This document shows, piece after piece, positions 1-9,714 of a stretch of 64,000 nucleotides of DNA; within the stretch, counting starts at the first letter, position 1; each line of letters opens with the position of its first letter. The notes under the pieces were generated by a model. The model had not been told where the DNA came from. It ran no database searches and worked only from the letters and a program-made list of their open reading frames with translations. Source of the stretch: Nitrospirales bacterium (lineage in GTDB: Bacteria; Nitrospirota; Nitrospiria; Nitrospirales; UBA8639); the NCBI GenBank assembly GCA_029261235.1, contig JAJDBS010000079.1:1-64000 (forward strand), written 5' to 3'. Position numbers and translations under genes: made by a program.

Positions 1-1569
1 GGTGCTGGCATGAAAGTCAGTATGGAGCATGATGCTCCGGATACGATTCCCTTCCCAGCGACGTTTACCCGCGAAACCTCGGAAACCCTGGCAAAAGACG
101 GCGTCTATAACGCTCGGGTCATCAGTGCGACACCCATAAATGTTGCCAATAAACCCCAAGATACTTTCGAAGAACAAGCTTTGCAAGCTCTGACCACAGG
201 CCAAAAAGAATTTACCAGTATTGAAGTCATCAATGGTGCCATGATGTATCGTCGGGCCACCGCTGATTTTGCGAGCGTGCAGGCTTGCGTGTCATGTCAC
301 GATGGTAAGCAAATTGGAGATATGTTAGGAGCGGTGTCCGTTCAAATTCCAATGGATGCTCCCATGGCGCAACTCAATAACAACCTGTCGAGCATGTACA
401 TGGGCATTATCGCAGTTGGACTCATCACGATGGCCATGTTGTTCTTCCTGCTTTCTAAATTCGTGGTCAAGCCCATGCGGGAATTGGAAGCCATGGCTGC
501 TAAAGCCAAAGATGGGGATCTCACTGTTCGGACAATGGTGAGCAATCGCGATGAAATTGGACGAACGGGCGAATCGTTTAATGCCATGTTTGATCAAGTC
601 GGCAGTGTGGTTCAGTCGGTGAAGTCTGCAGCAGGAGGCATCACTACAGGAACGATAGAAATAGCGCAAGGCAATGATGATCTGTCACAACGAACCTCGG
701 CACAAGCGGGGGCTCTCGAAGAAACAAGTGCGTCGATGGAAGAGATGACCTCAACCATCAAGCAAAATGCTGATAATGCGAAACAAGCCAATCAGTTAGC
801 CGTGGCAGCTCGGGAAGTCGCTGAGAAGGGTGGCGCAGTGACTGATAAAGCCGTTTCGGCTATGGACGAAATTAATAAGAGCAGTAAGAAAATTGCGGAT
901 ATTATTAATGTGATTGATGAGATCGCATTCCAGACGAACCTGTTAGCCCTCAATGCGGCAGTGGAAGCAGCCCGGGCGGGTGAACAAGGTCGAGGCTTTG
1001 CGGTCGTGGCTTCGGAAGTCCGGAATTTAGCTCAACGTTCGGCCTCTGCAGCGAAGGAAATTAAGACTCTTATTAATGAGTCCGTGCAAAAGGTTGGCGA
1101 TGGGAGTGAGCTCGTGAATAAATCTGGCAAGACACTTGATGAAATCGTCAATTCGGTTAAACGAGTCACGGATATCATTGCGGAAATCAGTGCGGCTTCG
1201 CAGGAGCAGGCCAGCGGCATTGATCAGGTCAATAAAGCCGTCATGCAAATGGATCAAGGGACCCAGCAGAATGCGGCACTTGTTGAGCAAGCCACGTCGG
1301 CTTCGCAATCGATGAAACAGCAAGCGGAAGAGCTCTTGCGACAAGTGGAGTTCTTTAAAACCGATGAACAACAGTCAGGACAGATCCGTCCGGGGGCAAC
1401 AGGTGGCAATCATGGTTCTAGCTCCTCAAGAGCTGTGCCAAAATCGATGGCATCGTCATCTGGTGCGCTGAAGTCGTCTGCAAGTCCTGTCACGAAACCT
1501 GTGAGTGTGGGCAGTAGTAATGGGAAGGCTGCCTCGAAAGCGGACGATGATTTCTTCGAAGAATTTTAG
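1..1569 (+). CDS. Methyl-accepting chemotaxis protein (MCP1), 5'-truncated, DUF3365/Tll0287-like c-heme sensor domain, HAMP, MCP signalling domain, C-terminal FFEEF
   Basis: Frame is open to the window edge (ggt gct ggc atg); residues align with the interior of the MCP at 31295, so the true start is upstream. CVSCH heme motif; MCP tip [35 protein letters not shown]. Confidence 0.93.
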   Translation, partial: GAGMKVSMEHDAPDTIPFPATFTRETSETLAKDGVYNARVISATPINVANKPQDTFEEQALQALTTGQKEFTSIEVINGAMMYRRATADFASVQACVSCHDGKQIGDMLGAVSVQIPMDAPMAQLNNNLSSMYMGIIAVGLITMAMLFFLLSKFVVKPMRELEAMAAKAKDGDLTVRTMVSNRDEIGRTGESFNAMFDQVGSVVQSVKSAAGGITTGTIEIAQGNDDLSQRTSAQAGALEETSASMEEMTSTIKQNADNAKQANQLAVAAREVAEKGGAVTDKAVSAMDEINKSSKKIADIINVIDEIAFQTNLLALNAAVEAARAGEQGRGFAVVASEVRNLAQRSASAAKEIKTLINESVQKVGDGSELVNKSGKTLDEIVNSVKRVTDIIAEISAASQEQASGIDQVNKAVMQMDQGTQQNAALVEQATSASQSMKQQAEELLRQVEFFKTDEQQSGQIRPGATGGNHGSSSSRAVPKSMASSSGALKSSASPVTKPVSVGSSNGKAASKADDDFFEEF

Positions 1570-1573
1570 AAAG

Positions 1574-1640
1574 CCGTAAGGCATTAGGGATGAGGCGTTA
1601 GGCGAGGGATGATCTGTCGCCTGACGCTTTACCTCTTACG
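1574..1640. repeat. Heptad hairpin element (type A)
   Basis: cgtaagg cattagg gatgagg cgttagg cga... cgcctga cgcttta cctctta cg: 7-nt units in both arms, arms roughly complementary. Confidence 0.7.
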
Positions 1641-1840
1641 AATAGCTATTTTGCTTGTGCATGCTTTTAAAAATTTTGATATTTATCAATCATTCGGAGG
1701 CAATGAAGACAACGTATTAGTTTCGGGATGAAGTAATAGTCGGGTTGACGGCTGGGTTAGTACCTACCAGGCCCCAAAACGAGCACCTCAAACCTTCCAG
1801 AGTCACGGAAGACACCTACAATTAGCTCGTGAGGGGACTT

Positions 1841-4048
1841 ATGAATCGCATATTTTCTACATTCTTCAGTTTGGGCATTGCTGCAAAATTAGTGGCCATC
1901 TTTGTCATTTTCGGAGTGGTTCCCATGACTGCCGTGGGACTGATCGCGTTTGGCGCGGCCGATGATATGAAAGCCAAAATCGGCGGTCGATTTATGTCCG
2001 AAGCTACGGGGTTGGCCGATAAAATCGATCGAAATCTTTATGAGCGCTATGGCGATGTGCAAGCCTTTGGTTTTAATGACGCCGTGACCCGGACGTCTCA
2101 ATGGTATGACGACTCCGAATATAACGTGATCAGTCAAGTCATGAATAAAATGGCTAAAGCCTATGATATCTATGATTTGTCTATGTTGGTTGACACAGAG
2201 GGCGCACTCATCGCGGTGAATTTCCAAAATGCACAAGGCGAACCCATTGACGTGAAGTGGATGTTTAAAAAGAATTTCAAGGAAACCCCCTGGTTTCAGG
2301 CATTAGAAGCTGGCGAGTTTACGACGAAAATGCCGTTCACGGCTCCCGGGAACGATATTTCATCTGGCACCTTTATCGAAGATGTGCATGTTGATGACAA
2401 TGTCAAACAAGCCCATGGAAATGATGGGTTGGTGCTGGGCTTCTCGTCTCCGGTGTATGACGATAACGGCACAGTTGTGGCGTATTGGTCGAATCGTGCG
2501 AATTTTTCCGGGATTGAGCAAATGCTCAAAGATACTTATGCCAATATGAAGGAGCTAGGGTTTCCTGGTGCGGAGTTAACGCTGTTAGATAGCGTGGGTC
2601 GAGTCCTCATCGATTATGATCCGAGCACCACGGGGACGATGGATGTCGTGCGTAATTTCGATGTGCTCATGAAGTTGAACTTAGCGGAGAAAGGTGTGGC
2701 TTTGGCTCAGGCGGCCGTTCGAGGCGAATCTGGATTCGATTTTGCTTTGCATGCGCGGAAGCAAGTCAATCAGGTTGGAGGCCATGTCCATTTGCAAGGG
2801 GCTCTCGGTTTTCCTGGTATGAACTGGTCGGTGTTAGTTCGAGTGCCAGAAGCAGAAGCGGTGGCTGAGGCTGATGCGATTCAAAGTAAAGTTCTTATGA
2901 CGGGGCTCATCTGCTTGGCGCTGTTAATCCCTCTGGGTTGGTGGGTTGGCCGTAAAGGCGCGAATAGTCTTTCCGCGATTAGCTCAGTCGCGCAATCAGC
3001 GGCGGATGGAGATCTGAGCCAACGCGCCACGGTCACGAGTACAGACGAGCTCGGGCAGTTAGGGCAGGCTATGAATACCATGTTGGATAATATCGCCAAT
3101 GTCGTGGGCGAAGTGCGGCAAGCGGCCGAACATGTCTCCACCGCCTCGAGTGAAATCACCCAAGGCAATGAAGATTTGTCACAACGCACATCGGCCCAAG
3201 CTGGGGCTTTAGAGGAGACCAGTGCCTCAATGGAAGAGATGACCTCGACCATCAAACAAAATGCCGATAATGCCAAGCAGGCCAATCAGTTGGCAGTGGC
3301 AGCCCGGGAAGTGGCCGAAAAAGGCGGCAAGGTGACGGATAAGGCCGTGGGAGCCATGGATGAAATCAATAAGAGCCGTAAGAAGATTGCGGATATCATT
3401 AACGTGATTGATGAAATCGCCTTCCAAACAAATCTGTTAGCGCTCAACGCCGCCGTGGAAGCCGCTCGAGCGGGAGAGCAAGGCCGCGGATTTGCGGTAG
3501 TGGCATCGGAGGTTAGAAATCTGGCTCAACGCTCGGCATCGGCCGCCAAAGAAATCAAGACGCTTATTAATGAATCTGTCCAAAAAGTGGGTGATGGCAG
3601 TGATTTGGTGAATCAATCAGGTCAAACACTTGCCGAAATTGTCGATTCTGTGAAGCGAGTGACGGATATTATTGCCGAGATCAGTGCAGCGTCTCAGGAG
3701 CAGGCCAGTGGGATTGATCAGGTCAATAAAGCGGTGATGCAAATGGATCAGGGTACGCAACAGAATGCGGCCCTTGTTGAGCAAGCCACCTCGGCTTCGC
3801 AATCCATGAAGCAACAAGCTGGGGCTTTAATTGAGCAAGTGGCTTTTTTCAAGGTCACAGAAGAAAGCTCGGTCTTGAGTCCACGCACAGCGATGCGGCC
3901 AAATGGAAATAGCCTGTCCTCCCCCAAGCCCTCAAGTCCAGAGAAGAAAATCGCAAAGGCGATGCCAGCGCCCCAACCGGTTGGTGTTGGGAGTAGCAAG
4001 GCCCAGAGTTCATCAAAAGGCGATGATGGTTTCTTCGAAGAATTCTAA
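1841..4048 (+). CDS. Methyl-accepting chemotaxis protein (MCP2), dCache-type periplasmic domain, HAMP, MCP signalling domain, C-terminal FFEEF
   Basis: ORF 1829-4048 opens at GTG; ATG at 1841 preferred because it follows gaggggactt. Signalling domain nearly identical in protein to MCP1. Confidence 0.93.
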   Translation: MNRIFSTFFSLGIAAKLVAIFVIFGVVPMTAVGLIAFGAADDMKAKIGGRFMSEATGLADKIDRNLYERYGDVQAFGFNDAVTRTSQWYDDSEYNVISQVMNKMAKAYDIYDLSMLVDTEGALIAVNFQNAQGEPIDVKWMFKKNFKETPWFQALEAGEFTTKMPFTAPGNDISSGTFIEDVHVDDNVKQAHGNDGLVLGFSSPVYDDNGTVVAYWSNRANFSGIEQMLKDTYANMKELGFPGAELTLLDSVGRVLIDYDPSTTGTMDVVRNFDVLMKLNLAEKGVALAQAAVRGESGFDFALHARKQVNQVGGHVHLQGALGFPGMNWSVLVRVPEAEAVAEADAIQSKVLMTGLICLALLIPLGWWVGRKGANSLSAISSVAQSAADGDLSQRATVTSTDELGQLGQAMNTMLDNIANVVGEVRQAAEHVSTASSEITQGNEDLSQRTSAQAGALEETSASMEEMTSTIKQNADNAKQANQLAVAAREVAEKGGKVTDKAVGAMDEINKSRKKIADIINVIDEIAFQTNLLALNAAVEAARAGEQGRGFAVVASEVRNLAQRSASAAKEIKTLINESVQKVGDGSDLVNQSGQTLAEIVDSVKRVTDIIAEISAASQEQASGIDQVNKAVMQMDQGTQQNAALVEQATSASQSMKQQAGALIEQVAFFKVTEESSVLSPRTAMRPNGNSLSSPKPSSPEKKIAKAMPAPQPVGVGSSKAQSSSKGDDGFFEEF

Positions 4049-4052
4049 ATAC

Positions 4053-4118
4053 CGTAAAGCGTAAAACGTGAGGCGTTAGGCGAAGGATTCTTTTTCGCCT
4101 GACGCTTCACGTCTCACG
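4053..4118. repeat. Heptad hairpin element (type A)
   Basis: cgtaaag cgtaaaa cgtgagg cgttagg cgaagga ttcttttt cgcctga cgcttca cgtctca cg. Confidence 0.7.
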
Positions 4119-4184
4119 AATTGATTCTATCTTTGTGTTCTCTTCTTTTCATCGAATTCCTTCTTTTCGTTCTTATTTTTAACC

Positions 4185-4212
4185 CCTCACGCCTGACGCT
4201 TTACGCCTTACG
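4185..4212. repeat. Lone right arm of a type A heptad element
   Basis: cctca cgcctga cgcttta cgcctta cg with no adjacent left arm. Confidence 0.55.
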
Positions 4213-4339
4213 AATTACCCCTTTTTCTCCTCTTTCCATTGACTGTTCCAGGTAATGTCGGCTATTCTCTGGCTCCCCCCGCATTTAAAATGGAACCTAT
4301 TACATGAAGTTTTTCCACACTTACAGGAGGAGGGCTTTT

Positions 4340-4876
4340 ATGAGCAAAGGGACGAAAGTTTTAACATCGCTGGGAGTAGCGGTGCTTGGGATGTTGTTGA
4401 TTTTACCAGCAGGGTATGCTGGTGATATCTCCAAAGGCAAAGCTGCAGAGATGGTCTTGTCCACAGTGAAAGCTGCCCGGACCGTCTTCGTCAAAGGTGT
4501 CCTTGCTGATGCCAAAAAAGGTGGGATCAAGGGCAATGAAGATTGGGTGAAAGATGATCATGGCATTATGCTTCCAGCCCAGTTCGTGAAAGAAATTGGC
4601 AAAGAAATTCGAAGCTTTGAGCTTGGGCTTCTCGGTACTGATCCCCTGTATGCTTCTAATGCTGCCAAAAGTCCAAAAGAGAAGGAAATGCTCGCTGAAT
4701 TAGCCGGTGGCAAAAAGATGGTCACAGGCGAAGATGGTGGTAAGACCATTGGGATGTCTGCGGATTTTGCTATCGTTCAAGGGTGTGCTGATTGTCACAA
4801 CGAACACGCAAAAACGACGAAAAAGGATTGGAAAAAAGGCGATTTTATGGGTGCGATTGTCGTACGATTCAAATAA
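4340..4876 (+). CDS. Secreted DUF3365/Tll0287-like heme-binding protein
   Basis: ORF 4304-4876; ATG at 4340 preceded by aggaggag. Signal peptide (VAVLGMLLILPAGYAG); CADCH motif near the C-terminus. Confidence 0.8.
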   Translation: MSKGTKVLTSLGVAVLGMLLILPAGYAGDISKGKAAEMVLSTVKAARTVFVKGVLADAKKGGIKGNEDWVKDDHGIMLPAQFVKEIGKEIRSFELGLLGTDPLYASNAAKSPKEKEMLAELAGGKKMVTGEDGGKTIGMSADFAIVQGCADCHNEHAKTTKKDWKKGDFMGAIVVRFK

Positions 4877-4908
4877 ATCGATTCTTTTCCTAAACGACGT
4901 CTTGTTTA

Positions 4909-4947
4909 TGGCGTGGATGGTGTTAGAGCCGTCCACGCCATTTTTTT
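4909..4947 (+). terminator. Rho-independent terminator
   Basis: tggcgtgga ... tccacgcca followed by ttttttt, 33 nt after the stop of the heme protein. Confidence 0.85.
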
Positions 4948-5133
4948 GCCTACCTCAGTTACATCTTTTTTACACCCACATTTTTTAAGCTCTTTCTCCT
5001 CAGAATCAAGAGATTTCCCTAATTTCTTGGAAACACTTTGCCGATACATATCTGAGTATGAGGAATCCTGGGGCATTTTAGCCTCCTTCTCCTCGTTTTT
5101 CCTCAACTGTGAATAGTCTCGTGGCATAAATCC

Positions 5134-5624
5134 ATGGTTCTTACTGTGTTGCAAATGGGAATAGATGATCTGTTGTGGGGGCTGGTGTTAGTTGGGGTGA
5201 CGGTTGCCTACGCGATGACATTGATTGGGGTACAAGCCGCCAAACGACATGATGTGTCGTCTCATAGAAAGTGGATGACCATTGCATGCAGCTTGGTTGG
5301 TATCTGGTTGGTTGCCTATGTTGGCAAACAACTGATTTTTGGACGTGACCATTTTGGGGGTTCCACCGAAGACTATTGGTTGCTCTATGTGCCGTTACTG
5401 ATTGTGCAATACGAGCTTGGCGATGACCACAATTGGTCTGGGTGGGATGAATATGGTGGTTGGTTTGCGTCGCCTGCGGCATGGCATTGGTGCGGGGGCT
5501 ATGGTGGTAGGCGTGACAACGCATCGCAAACTTGGGCATCTCATGCAGCGGACTTTTGGTGGAACATTATTCACAGCTTATTTTGTCTACTTGATGCTCT
5601 TTTATTGGTTTCCCGCAATATGAG
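5134..5624 (+). pseudogene. DUF420-like membrane protein with an apparent one-base insertion near 5408
   Basis: Frame 1 is DUF420-like to ...YVPLLIV; the C-terminal part (...HRKLGHLMQRTFGGTLFTAYFVYLMLFYWFPAI*) is in another frame. Removing one A from caata at 5407-5411 joins them as YVPLLIVHTSLAMTTIGLGG. Confidence 0.6.
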
Positions 5625-5740
5625 TGAAGTGAATAGTCAGGAGCTAGGAGTAAGGGGCCGTCAGAAAACTGCAGAGGGTTTTTCTCCTTATTCTTTTTTC
5701 ATTTCCCCTGGCTCCTCACTATTCACTCCTTACTTTTTAC
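5623..5740. repeat. Heptad hairpin element (type B)
   Basis: agtgaagtgaatagtcaggagctaggagtaagg ... ggctcctcactattcactccttactttttac. Confidence 0.65.
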
Positions 5741-5759
5741 ATTTGCATAGGACGTATTT

Positions 5760-6581
5760 ATGAGTGCCACAATAACTGACAAAGAGTTTGAGCAATTTAA
5801 ATCGTTGATTTACGACCAAGTAGGGATCACCCTTGATGCCCCGAAAAAAACATTATTGACTCAGCGTTTAGGAAAACGGTTAAGGGAATTAGAGCTCTCA
5901 ACCTATCAGGCGTATTTTGATCGCGTGACGAGCAAGGGGGGGGGCGAAGAGCTGACACAACTCGTTGATCTGATCTCGACCAACAAGACAGACTTTTTTC
6001 GTGAACCGGTGCATTTCGATTTCTTGCGTGAAGAGGTGCTTCCGCATGTTGAGGCGACTCGTACCTTGCGGATATGGTCCTCGGCGTCATCCTCTGGGGA
6101 AGAGCCCTATACGATTGCCATGACGTTGAATGATGCGATTCGCGATTGTGCTCAATGGGACATCAAAATTCTGGCTTCTGATATCTCCACACGAATTTTG
6201 GCCAAAGCAGCATCGGGAGTCTACGACGATGAGCGAGTGCTGCAATTGCCGCAAGATGTCGTTCGGCGCCATTTTCTCCGTGGCAAAGGAGAGCAGGCGG
6301 GTAAATTAAAAGTTCGAAAACATCTCTCTGACCTGATCGCGTTTCGTCGTGTCAATTTAATGGCTCCTGCGTTTCCTATCAAAACCCCTTTGGATGTGAT
6401 TTTTTGCCGAAATGTCATGATCTATTTTGATCGGCCTACGCAAGAGACACTTGTCGGGAAATTCTATCGTTATCTTCGACCTGGTGGTTTCCTCTTTATT
6501 GGTCATTCAGAAAGTTTGCAGTGGGTTGAGCATCAATTTGATTATATCAAACCCACGATTTATCAAAAACCGTTTGACTGA
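5760..6581 (+). CDS. cheR: Chemotaxis protein methyltransferase CheR (CheR1)
   Basis: NKTDFFREPVHFDFL, WSSASSSGEEPYTIAM, DVIFCRNVMIYFD, GHSESL motifs. Confidence 0.95.
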   Translation: MSATITDKEFEQFKSLIYDQVGITLDAPKKTLLTQRLGKRLRELELSTYQAYFDRVTSKGGGEELTQLVDLISTNKTDFFREPVHFDFLREEVLPHVEATRTLRIWSSASSSGEEPYTIAMTLNDAIRDCAQWDIKILASDISTRILAKAASGVYDDERVLQLPQDVVRRHFLRGKGEQAGKLKVRKHLSDLIAFRRVNLMAPAFPIKTPLDVIFCRNVMIYFDRPTQETLVGKFYRYLRPGGFLFIGHSESLQWVEHQFDYIKPTIYQKPFD

Positions 6582-6582
6582 A

Positions 6583-6652
6583 ACGCAAAAAGTGAGGCGT
6601 AAAAGGTTAGGCGTGAGGCGAGAAGATCGACAAGAAAAAAGCCCTCCCTCAC
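6583..6652. repeat. Partial or degenerate type A heptad element
   Basis: cgcaaaaagtgaggcgtaaaaggttaggcgtgaggcga; right arm degenerate (ccctccctcacgg). Confidence 0.45.
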
Positions 6653-6704
6653 GGAAGACTTCACTTAAATTTGAGCGTCAACGATTGAAGAGGTTAATTC
6701 GTTC

Positions 6705-7316
6705 ATGACAACGTCAAACGGCTTAATGGAATTTAGCCATATCAAACGGATTCAGGATACGCGCTTCCCATATGAAGTGGCGGTCATTCTCCCTGGAGAA
6801 TATTTTGTGAGTCAGGAGCCTAAGGTCGTGTATACCGTCTTGGGTTCTTGTATTTCTGTCTGCCTACGCGATCCTCTTGTGAATGTCGGGGGCATGAATC
6901 ATTTCATGTTGGCCGCTCCATCTAATACTGTCGGGCACGATAATTGGGCGGATTCCGGTCGGTATGGCAGCTTCGCGATGGAGATGTTGATCAATGAAAT
7001 TCTCAATCGTGGTGGTCAAAAGAAACGTCTGGAAGCCAAAGTCTTTGGCGGAGGGAAAATCTATGACGGCACGATCGATATTGGGGCAAAAAACGCCGCT
7101 TGGGCGTTAGATTACTTGGAACAAGAAGGTGTGCCCCTCATGAAAGCTAATGTTGGGGATGTGTGTCCCCGCAAAGTGTACTTTTTTACTGACTCGGGAA
7201 AAGTCCTGCTCCAAAAACTCGACCGAGTTGTGGCAAAAACCATTGCCGAAGAAGAGGGACAATATCAAGCAAAATTGAAACAGGCTCCTGTGGAGTCTGA
7301 TGTCACACTCTTTTAG
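6705..7316 (+). CDS. cheD: Chemoreceptor glutamine deamidase CheD
   Basis: TVLGSCISVCLRDP, GGMNHFML, AKVFGGGKIYDG typical of CheD. Confidence 0.93.
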   Translation: MTTSNGLMEFSHIKRIQDTRFPYEVAVILPGEYFVSQEPKVVYTVLGSCISVCLRDPLVNVGGMNHFMLAAPSNTVGHDNWADSGRYGSFAMEMLINEILNRGGQKKRLEAKVFGGGKIYDGTIDIGAKNAAWALDYLEQEGVPLMKANVGDVCPRKVYFFTDSGKVLLQKLDRVVAKTIAEEEGQYQAKLKQAPVESDVTLF

Positions 7317-7421
7317 TGAACAGTGATAAGTAAATAGTAAGGAGTAAGGAGAAAAGAATGTCGAATCAAGTACGAGTCATGGTTTTATCTTTTACTCCTC
7401 ACTCCTTACTCCTAACTTTTT
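7316..7421. repeat. Heptad hairpin element (type B)
   Basis: gtgaacagtgataagtaaatagtaaggagtaagga ... tttactcctcactccttactcctaac. Confidence 0.65.
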
Positions 7422-7433
7422 GAGGAGAAGGAT

Positions 7434-8507
7434 ATGAGTGACCAGAAAATTCGCGTGTTGATCGTTGATGATTCGGCTCTGATTCGTGGAGTGATGACTG
7501 AAATCTTAAATGAAGATCCACAAATTGAAGTAGTTGGATCAGCGCCGGACCCGTATGCCGCACGAGATAAGTTGAAGACCCTGAAGCCGGATGTCCTGAC
7601 GCTCGATGTGGAAATGCCCAAGATGGATGGGTTGACCTTTCTCCAAAAACTGATGGCCGCTCGTCCAATGCCCGTTGTGATGGTCAGTTCTCTGACCGAG
7701 CAAGGGGCTGCGACGACGATGCAGGCGTTGGAATCTGGGGCTGTGGATTTTGTCACCAAGCCTTCGGTGGATATTCAACATGGCTTGGCTGAATTAGCTG
7801 AGCAAATTACGAGTAAAGTCAAAATAGCGGCGCAATCCACCGTAAAAAAACGATCGCAGCCTGATGCGGCAGAGAGCGCTGAACGAATCAAAACGCTGGC
7901 TGCCCAATCAGCCATGATTAAAACAACCGATACGTTGATTGCCATAGGGTCTTCTACTGGTGGAACCGAAGCTCTGAGAGAACTCCTTGAAGTCTTGCCT
8001 CCGAATACGCCACCCATTCTTATGACGCAACATATGCCCGAACATTTCACAAAAACGTTTGCTAATCGGTTGAATGAACTCTGCCAAATTCATGTCAAAG
8101 AAGCCCAGGACGGCGATAGTGTGATTCCGGGCCAGGCTCTCCTCGCGCCTGGTAGTTACCATATGGAACTACGGCGAAGTGGGGCCAAATACTATGTGTC
8201 TCTCAATCAAGAGCCACCTGTGAATCGACATCGACCAGCGGTGGATCCGATGTTTCAGTCTGTCGCACGGTATGCTGGGGCGAACAGCGTTGGCGTGATT
8301 TTAACTGGCATGGGAAATGACGGCGCAGCGGGCATGTTGGATATGAAGAACGCCGGATCCTTTAATCTCGCACAAGATGAGAAATCTTGTGTGGTTTTTG
8401 GTATGCCAAAGGAAGCGATCAAAGCAGGGGGCGTTGATAAAATCCTTCCTCTCTCAGACATCCCCTCGGCAATTCTTGCCCACCTAAAAATACTCTCGTC
8501 ACGTTAA
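7434..8507 (+). CDS. cheB: Protein-glutamate methylesterase CheB (CheB1)
   Basis: N-terminal REC; C-terminal IGSSTGGTEAL, TQHMPEHFT, GVILTGMGNDGAAG. Confidence 0.95.
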   Translation: MSDQKIRVLIVDDSALIRGVMTEILNEDPQIEVVGSAPDPYAARDKLKTLKPDVLTLDVEMPKMDGLTFLQKLMAARPMPVVMVSSLTEQGAATTMQALESGAVDFVTKPSVDIQHGLAELAEQITSKVKIAAQSTVKKRSQPDAAESAERIKTLAAQSAMIKTTDTLIAIGSSTGGTEALRELLEVLPPNTPPILMTQHMPEHFTKTFANRLNELCQIHVKEAQDGDSVIPGQALLAPGSYHMELRRSGAKYYVSLNQEPPVNRHRPAVDPMFQSVARYAGANSVGVILTGMGNDGAAGMLDMKNAGSFNLAQDEKSCVVFGMPKEAIKAGGVDKILPLSDIPSAILAHLKILSSR

Positions 8508-8532
8508 AGAATTCATTGCTTTGAGCCGAAAA
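8505..8532 (+). promoter_or_regulatory. Candidate sigma-28 (FliA) promoter
   Basis: TAAAGAAT-N12-GCCGAAAA, 13/16 matches to TAAAGTTT/GCCGATAA; upstream of the MCP-like gene at 8642. Confidence 0.4.
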
Positions 8533-8641
8533 TACACAAAAAATAATAGAGTTCAGACTATTTTCACTCAACTCGTTCATTTGGCCGGAATGGAATGAGA
8601 GCCTTTCCCCCAAAAGAACTGTTCGGGATTTCAATAACACT

Positions 8642-9616
8642 ATGATTAATGGATTGTTGTTTTTGATTATTGGTGGAATTGTAGGGTCTGCGATCACTCG
8701 CTACGTTCTCCAGAAAAATACATGGCCGGTGAAACTCCAACAGATGCAACAAGAGGTGGAGGCGCGAGTCAAACAGGAAACGCTTCAACAAAATGCTGCG
8801 ATTGTTCAACCGGTCATGGGACAGGTGATCTCGCAAATTGAAGAAGTCGTGAACATCGTTGAAGATGCGGTTTTAGAACTGATTGTTCGATTTCAAGAAA
8901 TTACGGATGCGGCTATGCAAGACGCCAATCAAACGGCCGCTGAACTCGGCGGTGCTTCAGAAGGTGATAGCAATGATCATTCCCTATTGGATGAGACCAA
9001 TCAAATCATCGGGTCTTTTGCCGAGAGTGTTGTGGAATCTTCTCAGCTAGGTATGGATGTCGCGATGGTGGTTGAAGAGGTGGAAGGCAGTACTCAACGG
9101 ATTACCCCGCTACTTGAGGAGATTGAATTTATCGCTGATCAAACACGGTTATTAGCCTTGAATGCGGCTATTGAAGCTGCCCGAGCTAAAGAGCATGGAC
9201 GGGGTTTTGCCGTTGTGGCTGAAGAGGTGGCCAAATTAGCGAATCGGTCACGAGTGGCAGCCGCCAATATTCAGAGCGTGGTTTCGGAGGTGAATGCCAG
9301 TACGGACAAAGCCATCATCTCACTTCAGGGATTTGCCTCTATTGATTTGACTGGCGCGTTAACGACTAGAGACCGGATTGGAGAAATCACCAAAGTTATT
9401 GAAGACAAAAGTTCAAAAATGCACGCTGGAGTGTTACATGCGACGTCTTCTGCCCAAAACCATGCCAATCAGGTGACCGACATCGTGATGTCTATGCAAT
9501 TTCAAGATATTTCTCGCCAACGGTTAGAAAAAGCTATTCGTAAATTGAGCGATCTTCAGGAACAGGTGCAGTCGTGGACTGCACAAGCAGAAAAAATACC
9601 TGAAATAGTGTCGTAA
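8642..9616 (+). CDS. Short membrane-anchored MCP-like protein without periplasmic sensor or HAMP
   Basis: One N-terminal TM segment; [30 protein letters not shown] tip; C-terminal [14 protein letters not shown]. Confidence 0.85.
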   Translation: MINGLLFLIIGGIVGSAITRYVLQKNTWPVKLQQMQQEVEARVKQETLQQNAAIVQPVMGQVISQIEEVVNIVEDAVLELIVRFQEITDAAMQDANQTAAELGGASEGDSNDHSLLDETNQIIGSFAESVVESSQLGMDVAMVVEEVEGSTQRITPLLEEIEFIADQTRLLALNAAIEAARAKEHGRGFAVVAEEVAKLANRSRVAAANIQSVVSEVNASTDKAIISLQGFASIDLTGALTTRDRIGEITKVIEDKSSKMHAGVLHATSSAQNHANQVTDIVMSMQFQDISRQRLEKAIRKLSDLQEQVQSWTAQAEKIPEIVS

Positions 9617-9680
9617 AAAGGGAAGAAAACGTGAGGCAAATAAGAATCTTTCGCCTGACGCCTTACCCCTCACGCTTTAC
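9612..9680. repeat. Heptad hairpin element (type A)
   Basis: cgtaaaaagggaagaaaacgtgaggcaaa ... tcgcctgacgccttacccctcacgctttac. Confidence 0.6.
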
Positions 9681-9714
9681 ACTGTGCTTTGTAAAGCAGA
9701 AAAGGGAATGATCA

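Noticed and set aside
325-4000. Multiple minus-strand ORFs of 60-134 aa inside mcp1 and mcp2
   Set aside because: They run antisense to strongly supported coding sequence, recur as reverse reads of the same conserved MCP segments, and show no RBS or domain signal.
4707-5154. ORFs of 67-93 aa on both strands around the terminator
   Set aside because: They cross the 4909-4947 terminator hairpin and the heme-protein 3' end and have low-complexity translations.
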